64,000 nucleotides of DNA, taken from NCBI GenBank assembly GCA_009377585.1, contig WHTS01000001.1:7269-71268 (forward strand), given 5' to 3'. The stretch is from Betaproteobacteria bacterium. GTDB lineage: Bacteria > Pseudomonadota > Gammaproteobacteria > Burkholderiales > WYBJ01. Shown here one piece after another: positions 60,081 through 64,000 of this stretch (position 1 is the stretch's first letter; every line of letters begins with the position of its first letter). The position numbers and the translations under genes were made by a program. The notes under the pieces are model-generated. The model did no database searches. It was not told where the DNA came from and saw only the letters and a list, made by a program, of their open reading frames with translations.

Positions 60081-61241
60081 TCAGTCGGATGTTCTCGCCG
60101 CGATGGTGACGTTGTAGTGGTCTTTCACGTACGCCGAGAGCCACTTGGCGGATTCGGGTTCGAGCGTGGTGTTTTCCCGCATGATGGCGACCGCGGCCTC
60201 GCCGATGAGGTTCTTGTACGGACCGAAGACCTTCTGGCCGGCGGGACTCTTGCTGACCTCGGCGTACACCTTGAGGGCGGCGTCGCGCCAGGCTTTGACG
60301 ACCTCGGGCGGCGTTTCGGCCTTGAGGTTCCACGACTTCGACAGCGGCACGCTCACGCCCATGAGCGACTTCCATCCTTCGTAGCCCTTGCCCGAGGGCT
60401 TCTTGCCGTAGTAGGCCTCGTAAGCCTCGTTGAACGTGGGTACGTCGGGCAGGGCCGGATCGCGGCTGATCGTGCCGTCTTTGTTCAGGACGCCGAAGGT
60501 GTACAGCGGCACCGCCATGCCGCTCTTGATCATGGAGGCCCGGTTGTTGATAAACGACAGCGTGTTGTCGTAGTTCATGTTGAACTCGCCGCGCTCGAAA
60601 CCCAGCGCCATCGGGCCATTACCGCCCAGGCCGAACACGGCCTTCACTTCGATGCCGAGCAGACTCAACGCGGTGTTCAGCGCGAGGCCGCCGGAGGTCG
60701 GGGTCTTGCCGCCGAATACGAGCTTGTCGGCTCCGAGCTGGCGCAGCTTCTCGATCTTCGCCTTCAAGGTCGGCTCCTTCTGGATGCCGAGACTGCCGCG
60801 CACATACTGCGTGATGCCGCGCGGCGAAAGGATGATCGGCACGAAATCCTTCATGTCGAAGCGCGCGCGCTCGTCGCCGAGCATGTAGTTCGAAAGGGCC
60901 GAGGTCGAAAGCGCGAGCACCGTGAGGCCGTCCGGCTTGGCCGTCGCGTCGTAGTAGTTGACGCCGGTAAGACCGCCGCCGCCCGGTCGATTGACGACCA
61001 GGATGGTGGGATTGCCGGGCAGGTGTTTCTCGAAGTACGGCGCCATGAGGCGGCTGTAGCCGTCGGTGCCGCCGCCTTCACTGAAGGGAACGATCACGTG
61101 GATCGTCTTGCCGGAAAAATCGACTTCCGCCGCCGCCGCCGTGCCTGTCGTAGTCATGAGCGCAAATGCAAGCAATGCCGAACAGGCTAGTGTGGCAGCG
61201 GTGGCAAACAGCCCGGTGCCGAGTCTGGTGCATGGATTCAT
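60081..61241 (-). CDS. TTT family substrate-binding protein (TctC), duplicate 1
   Basis: A 386 aa periplasmic binding protein, longer than the 320 aa Bugs. It starts with ACGCGGAT upstream; the signal peptide ends TAAAAEV (about residue 38). KTIHVIVPFSEGGGTDGYSR, NRPGGGGLTGVNYYDATAKP, GNGPMALGFERGEFNMNYDN and the C-terminal SAKWLSAYVKDHYNVTIAAR differ from the other Bugs, but the domain order is TctC-like. It is highly similar over its full length to the gene at 61862. Both lie upstream of the fused TctA-TctB permease and presumably feed it with different or overlapping carboxylates. Confidence 0.93.
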   Translation of the reverse strand: MNPCTRLGTGLFATAATLACSALLAFALMTTTGTAAAAEVDFSGKTIHVIVPFSEGGGTDGYSRLMAPYFEKHLPGNPTILVVNRPGGGGLTGVNYYDATAKPDGLTVLALSTSALSNYMLGDERARFDMKDFVPIILSPRGITQYVRGSLGIQKEPTLKAKIEKLRQLGADKLVFGGKTPTSGGLALNTALSLLGIEVKAVFGLGGNGPMALGFERGEFNMNYDNTLSFINNRASMIKSGMAVPLYTFGVLNKDGTISRDPALPDVPTFNEAYEAYYGKKPSGKGYEGWKSLMGVSVPLSKSWNLKAETPPEVVKAWRDAALKVYAEVSKSPAGQKVFGPYKNLIGEAAVAIMRENTTLEPESAKWLSAYVKDHYNVTIAARTSD

Positions 61242-61861
61242 ATCCGCGTCTCCTTTGATGGAATGGCCAACGCATAGCTTTGCGATGTATGCGACGAATG
61301 CTTTGCGTGTGAAGGACGGATGCTGAAAAGGCTGATGATGAAAACACTGATGACTCGTAATCTGCTATCGGGGTTCGCGTCCCATGCCCGATCGCGGTGC
61401 AGTCCATACGGCACTCGCCAGCGATCGGATCGCACGCTCGGTGAATCCTCGTTAGCCAAGCAGACCCTGCCTGCGAACCCGCGAGTCGCGCGCGAGCTGC
61501 ATGTCAGCAGAATAGGACAACGCGTTCGGCTCGGGCATCCGTAAATGCACGTGAGCAATTTCCACTCTCCTCGCTATCCCGATTGGGCGCGAGTCCGTAC
61601 GTCATGCTGGCGCGGCTCGAGCAATGCAGCATGTGCTGTTGCAAACCGGTGCCGTTACGCGGAGAAAATGACGTTGCAGTGCGCTGCATAGGCCACGCGG
61701 CAGAGCGTGGCGGGAAAGAAGAAAGCAAAAAGTAAGGTGCAAGAGATCAGGCTCGATTGCTTCGGCTTGCCGCAACGACACAGGCGGCAGTCGAAGATCG
61801 AGCCTGACTCGAGAGCCGGATCCCCTTTTCCTCGCTTGCGCGAGTACTTTCTACCCGGACG
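61242..61861. other. long intergenic region between duplicated tctC-like genes
   Basis: 620 bp with no gene recognised. Its right part carries a large stem-loop. Around 61390-61410 the sequence GCAGTCCATACGGCACTCGCC echoes CAGGCCATACGGCATTCGCC at about 63131-63150 upstream of the second copy, and GGAATGGC(C/A) motifs precede both starts, showing the upstream regions were duplicated together with the genes. Promoter of 60081 lies here. Confidence 0.5.
61748..61806. terminator. large stem-loop downstream of tctC duplicate 2
   Basis: CAGGCTCGAT at 61748 pairs with ATCGAGCCTG ending at 61806; inside it, CTTCG/CGAAG and TGCCGC/GCGGCA extend the stem. It lies 55 bp after the leftward gene's stop. 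Likely a terminator or mRNA-stabilising hairpin; no clear T-run. Confidence 0.5.
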
Positions 61862-63013
61862 TCAGTCGGTCCTCGCCGCGATGGTGACGTTGAAGTTGTC
61901 TTTCAAGTACGCCGTGAGCCACTTGGCGGCTGCGGGGTTCAGCGTGGTGTTTTCCCGGAAGATGGCGGTTGCGGCATCGCCGAAGAGATTCTTGTACGGA
62001 CCGAAGACTTGCTGGCCGGCGGGACTCTTGCTGACCTCGGCGTACACCTTTCTCGCCGCGTCGCGCCAGGCTTTGACGATCTCGGGTGGCGTGTCGGCCT
62101 TGAGGTTCCAAGACTTCGACAGCGGCACGCTTATGGACATGAGGGACTTCCAGGCTTCGTAGTCGGCGCCCGAGGGCTGCTTGCCGTAGTAGGCCTCGTA
62201 AACCTCGTTGAACGAGGGCACGTCGGGCAGGGCCGGATCGCGGCTGATCGAGCCGTCCTCGTTCATGACGCCGAAGGTAAAGAGTGGAACCGCCAGCCCG
62301 CTCTTGATCATGTGTTTGCGCTGGTTGAGATATGCCAGCACATTGTCGGAGTTTATGGTGAACTCGCCGCGCTCGAATCCGAGCGCCATCGGCCCATTGC
62401 CGCCCAGGCCGAACACCATCTTCACGTCGATCCCGAGCAGATCCAGCGCGATGGTGTACGTGAGACCGCTCGACGTGGGCGTCTTGCCGCCGTAGACGAG
62501 CTTCTCAGCGCCCATCTTGCGCAGTTTATCGATCTTCGCCTTCAGCGTCGGTTCGTCCTGGATACCGAGACTGCCGCGTAGGTACAGCACGCTGCTGCGC
62601 GGAGAAAGGATGACCGGCACGAAGTCCTTCATCTCGAAGCGTGCGCGCTTGTCGCCCAGCGCGTAGTTCATCAGCGCGGAGGTCGAAAGCGCGAGCACCG
62701 TGATACCGTCCGGTTTGGCCGTCGCGTCGTAGAAGTTGACGCCGGTAAGACCGCCGCCGCCCGGCCGATTGACGACCTGAATCGTCGGATGGCCGGGGAG
62801 ATACTTCTCGAAATACGGCGCCATGAGACGGCTGTAGCCATCCGTCCCGCCGCCTTCACTGAAGGGAACGATCACCGTGATCTGCTTGCCGGAAAAATCC
62901 GCCGCCGCGACGGCCGCTTCTGTCGCGGCAGCCAGCGCGATCAGCGCCGCGAAGCCGAATGTTGCAACCGTACGAAACAGCGTGCTCTTGGCGTGTGCGA
63001 TGCATGGGTTCAT
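61862..63013 (-). CDS. TTT family substrate-binding protein (TctC), duplicate 2
   Basis: A 383 aa paralog of 60081. The ATG starting MNPCIAHAKS has GAGGAGG upstream; a 64-codon longer frame is not conserved with the paralog and lacks a ribosome site. The signal ends AVAAADF (about residue 37). QITVIVPFSEGGGTDGYSRL, NRPGGGGLTGVNFYDATAKP, GNGPMALGFERGEFTINSDN and LTAYLKDNFNVTIAAR are nearly the same as in its neighbour. Differences concentrate around residues 105-125 and in loops near 195-250, where ligand preference might differ. Probably feeds the TctA-TctB protein at 57912. Confidence 0.93.
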   Translation of the reverse strand: MNPCIAHAKSTLFRTVATFGFAALIALAAATEAAVAAADFSGKQITVIVPFSEGGGTDGYSRLMAPYFEKYLPGHPTIQVVNRPGGGGLTGVNFYDATAKPDGITVLALSTSALMNYALGDKRARFEMKDFVPVILSPRSSVLYLRGSLGIQDEPTLKAKIDKLRKMGAEKLVYGGKTPTSSGLTYTIALDLLGIDVKMVFGLGGNGPMALGFERGEFTINSDNVLAYLNQRKHMIKSGLAVPLFTFGVMNEDGSISRDPALPDVPSFNEVYEAYYGKQPSGADYEAWKSLMSISVPLSKSWNLKADTPPEIVKAWRDAARKVYAEVSKSPAGQQVFGPYKNLFGDAATAIFRENTTLNPAAAKWLTAYLKDNFNVTIAARTD

Positions 63014-63212
63014 GTCCTGGCCTCCTCGTCGGTTGGAATGGCAGACGCGTAGTCCAAACGTTTCCAGGTGTCGCAAAGCTGGTGACTCGCGATCTCGACG
63101 GGAGTTCACGCGCGGCGTACGGTCGCGATACAGGCCATACGGCATTCGCCTCGCGACGAGCGAGGTCCGTACGTGAAATTGGCGAGCGTCGAGCGCTCCC
63201 GTCACACGTCGA

Positions 63213-64000
63213 TCATTGCGCCTTCAGCCCGGCCTGCTTGACGATGCGCGCCCACTTGGCGATCTCGGCGCGGACGAAAGCGGCGAACTCGGCGGGCGAG
63301 TTGCCGACGGGTTCGGCGCCGAGCGTCGCAAGCCGCTCCTTCACATCGGGCTGCGCCAGCATCTTCACCGTCTGCGCATGGATGGTCTTGACGATCGCCG
63401 GCGGCGTGCCGGCCGGGAAAAACAATCCGTTCCAGCCGACGATCTCGTAGCCCTTCAGTCCCGCTTCGTCCAGCGTCGGCAGGTCGGGCACGAGCGGCGA
63501 GCGTTTCTTGCCCGAAACCGCGAGCGCGCGCAGCTTGCCCGCCTTCACGAACGGCAGCGTGCTCGGGATGTTCTCGAGCATGAGCTGGATCTGGCCGCCG
63601 ACGAGATCGGCGAGCGCCGGCCCGCCGCCCTTGTAGGGCACGTGCGTCATTTGCAGCCCGGCCATCGCCTTGAGCATTTCGCCGGCGAGGTGAGGCGTAG
63701 TGCCGCGGCCGCCGGAACCGAAATTGAGCTTGCCGGGATTGGCCTTGGCATAGTCGATGAGTTCCTTCAACGACTTCACCGGCAGCGCCGGGTTCACAAC
63801 CAGCATCAAGGGCGCCGAGGCGATCAGGCTGACGGGAATGAAATCCTTCAATGTGTCGTACGGCAGCTTGCGATACAGGCTGGGATTGACCGTGAACGTA
63901 AGGCTCATCATGAGCAGGGTATACCCGTCCGGCGGCGCCTTGGCCGCGAGCTCGGTGCCGACGATGCCGCTCGCGCCCGGCCGGTTGTCCACGATCACCT
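63213..64000 (-). CDS. Bug family (TctC) periplasmic solute-binding protein, 5' end outside window
   Basis: About 262 codons of a leftward Bug gene; the signal peptide and first strand lie beyond the window edge, so this is a sequencing-window truncation and not a broken gene. The visible part runs from VIVDNRPGASGIVGTELAAK through PPDGYTLLMM, VVNPALPVKSLKELIDYA, GGRGTTPHLAGEML and HVPYKGGGPALADLVGG to IVKQAGLKAQ. All family landmarks are intact. It is upstream of the duplicated TctC genes by 199 bp on the same strand. Confidence 0.92.
   Translation of the reverse strand, partial: VIVDNRPGASGIVGTELAAKAPPDGYTLLMMSLTFTVNPSLYRKLPYDTLKDFIPVSLIASAPLMLVVNPALPVKSLKELIDYAKANPGKLNFGSGGRGTTPHLAGEMLKAMAGLQMTHVPYKGGGPALADLVGGQIQLMLENIPSTLPFVKAGKLRALAVSGKKRSPLVPDLPTLDEAGLKGYEIVGWNGLFFPAGTPPAIVKTIHAQTVKMLAQPDVKERLATLGAEPVGNSPAEFAAFVRAEIAKWARIVKQAGLKAQ

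Noticed and set aside
58404-61190. 928-codon open frame on the plus strand
   Set aside because: It lies antisense to the TctAB and TctC genes; its translation is low-complexity Arg/His/Asp-rich, as expected for the complement of high-GC codons.
63213-64000. N-terminally truncated Bug as a pseudogene
   Set aside because: The frame is open to the window edge; truncation is due to the window end.

Overview
The window is high-GC DNA, most likely from a betaproteobacterium of the order Burkholderiales (Bordetella/Alcaligenaceae- or Comamonadaceae-like, possibly an uncultured lineage). The main reason is the very large number of Bug/TctC-type periplasmic solute-binding proteins: I count 16 in 64 kb (one frameshifted at its 5' end, one cut by the window edge), against a single tripartite tricarboxylate transporter (TTT) membrane component. 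No rRNA, tRNA, CRISPR array, phage or complete insertion sequence was seen.

Layout. 1-5.7 kb: an Asp/Glu-racemase-like protein without any cysteine, two Bug proteins, an MFS symporter, a TerB gene fragment and an unusual SDR. 5.7-10.3 kb: a leftward ABC export operon (adaptor, ATPase, two FtsX-type permeases) with an intergenic repeat inserted between its first two genes. 10.6-18.3 kb: Bug genes alternating with an MmgE/PrpD protein, a coupled pair of uncharacterised genes (60 aa and an internally duplicated 256 aa protein), a 21/22-bp tandem repeat, a 5'-truncated conserved protein and a carboxymuconolactone-decarboxylase-family protein. 18.4-22.1 kb is a decay zone: truncated family-3 binding protein, TfdA/TauD fragment, MFS transporter lacking its N-terminus. 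22.5-30.8 kb: FMN 2-hydroxyacid oxidase translationally coupled to a Bug gene, a nu-class GST, two leftward MFS exporters, a mandelate-racemase-superfamily enzyme and a further Bug.

31.8-38.2 kb is the most distinctive region: a tightly packed five-gene leftward operon encoding a membrane GGDEF-EAL protein, a PhnD-like periplasmic binding protein, two membrane-anchored c-type cytochromes with SoxA/TsdA-like His/Cys heme features, and a SulP-STAS anion transporter. It looks less GC-rich than its surroundings and is flanked by a gene with a large internal deletion (NDH-2) on one side and a non-coding/remnant stretch on the other. My working hypothesis is an acquired sulfur-oxyanion (or related oxyanion) sensing, oxidation and transport module.

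38.6-49.5 kb: metallophosphoesterase, conserved hypothetical protein, DHA2 exporter, lipoprotein, Gfo/Idh/MocA oxidoreductase, TauD-family dioxygenase, frameshifted Bug, MFS carrier, metallo-beta-lactamase-fold hydrolase and a small secreted protein. 49.9-55.7 kb: Bug plus zinc alcohol dehydrogenase, a PEP-CTERM surface protein, and a divergent Bug pair. 55.7-64 kb: a leftward TTT locus with a bicupin, a Bug, a fused TctA-TctB permease, two tandemly duplicated TctC proteins and a partial Bug.

Recurring theme: nearly every Bug gene sits next to one small-molecule catabolic enzyme (racemase-like, SDR, PrpD, CMD, FMN oxidase, enolase-superfamily, dioxygenase, ADH, cupin), suggesting a string of organic-acid scavenging modules that share few membrane components. 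Several broken genes and four copies of one hairpin repeat indicate active rearrangement.
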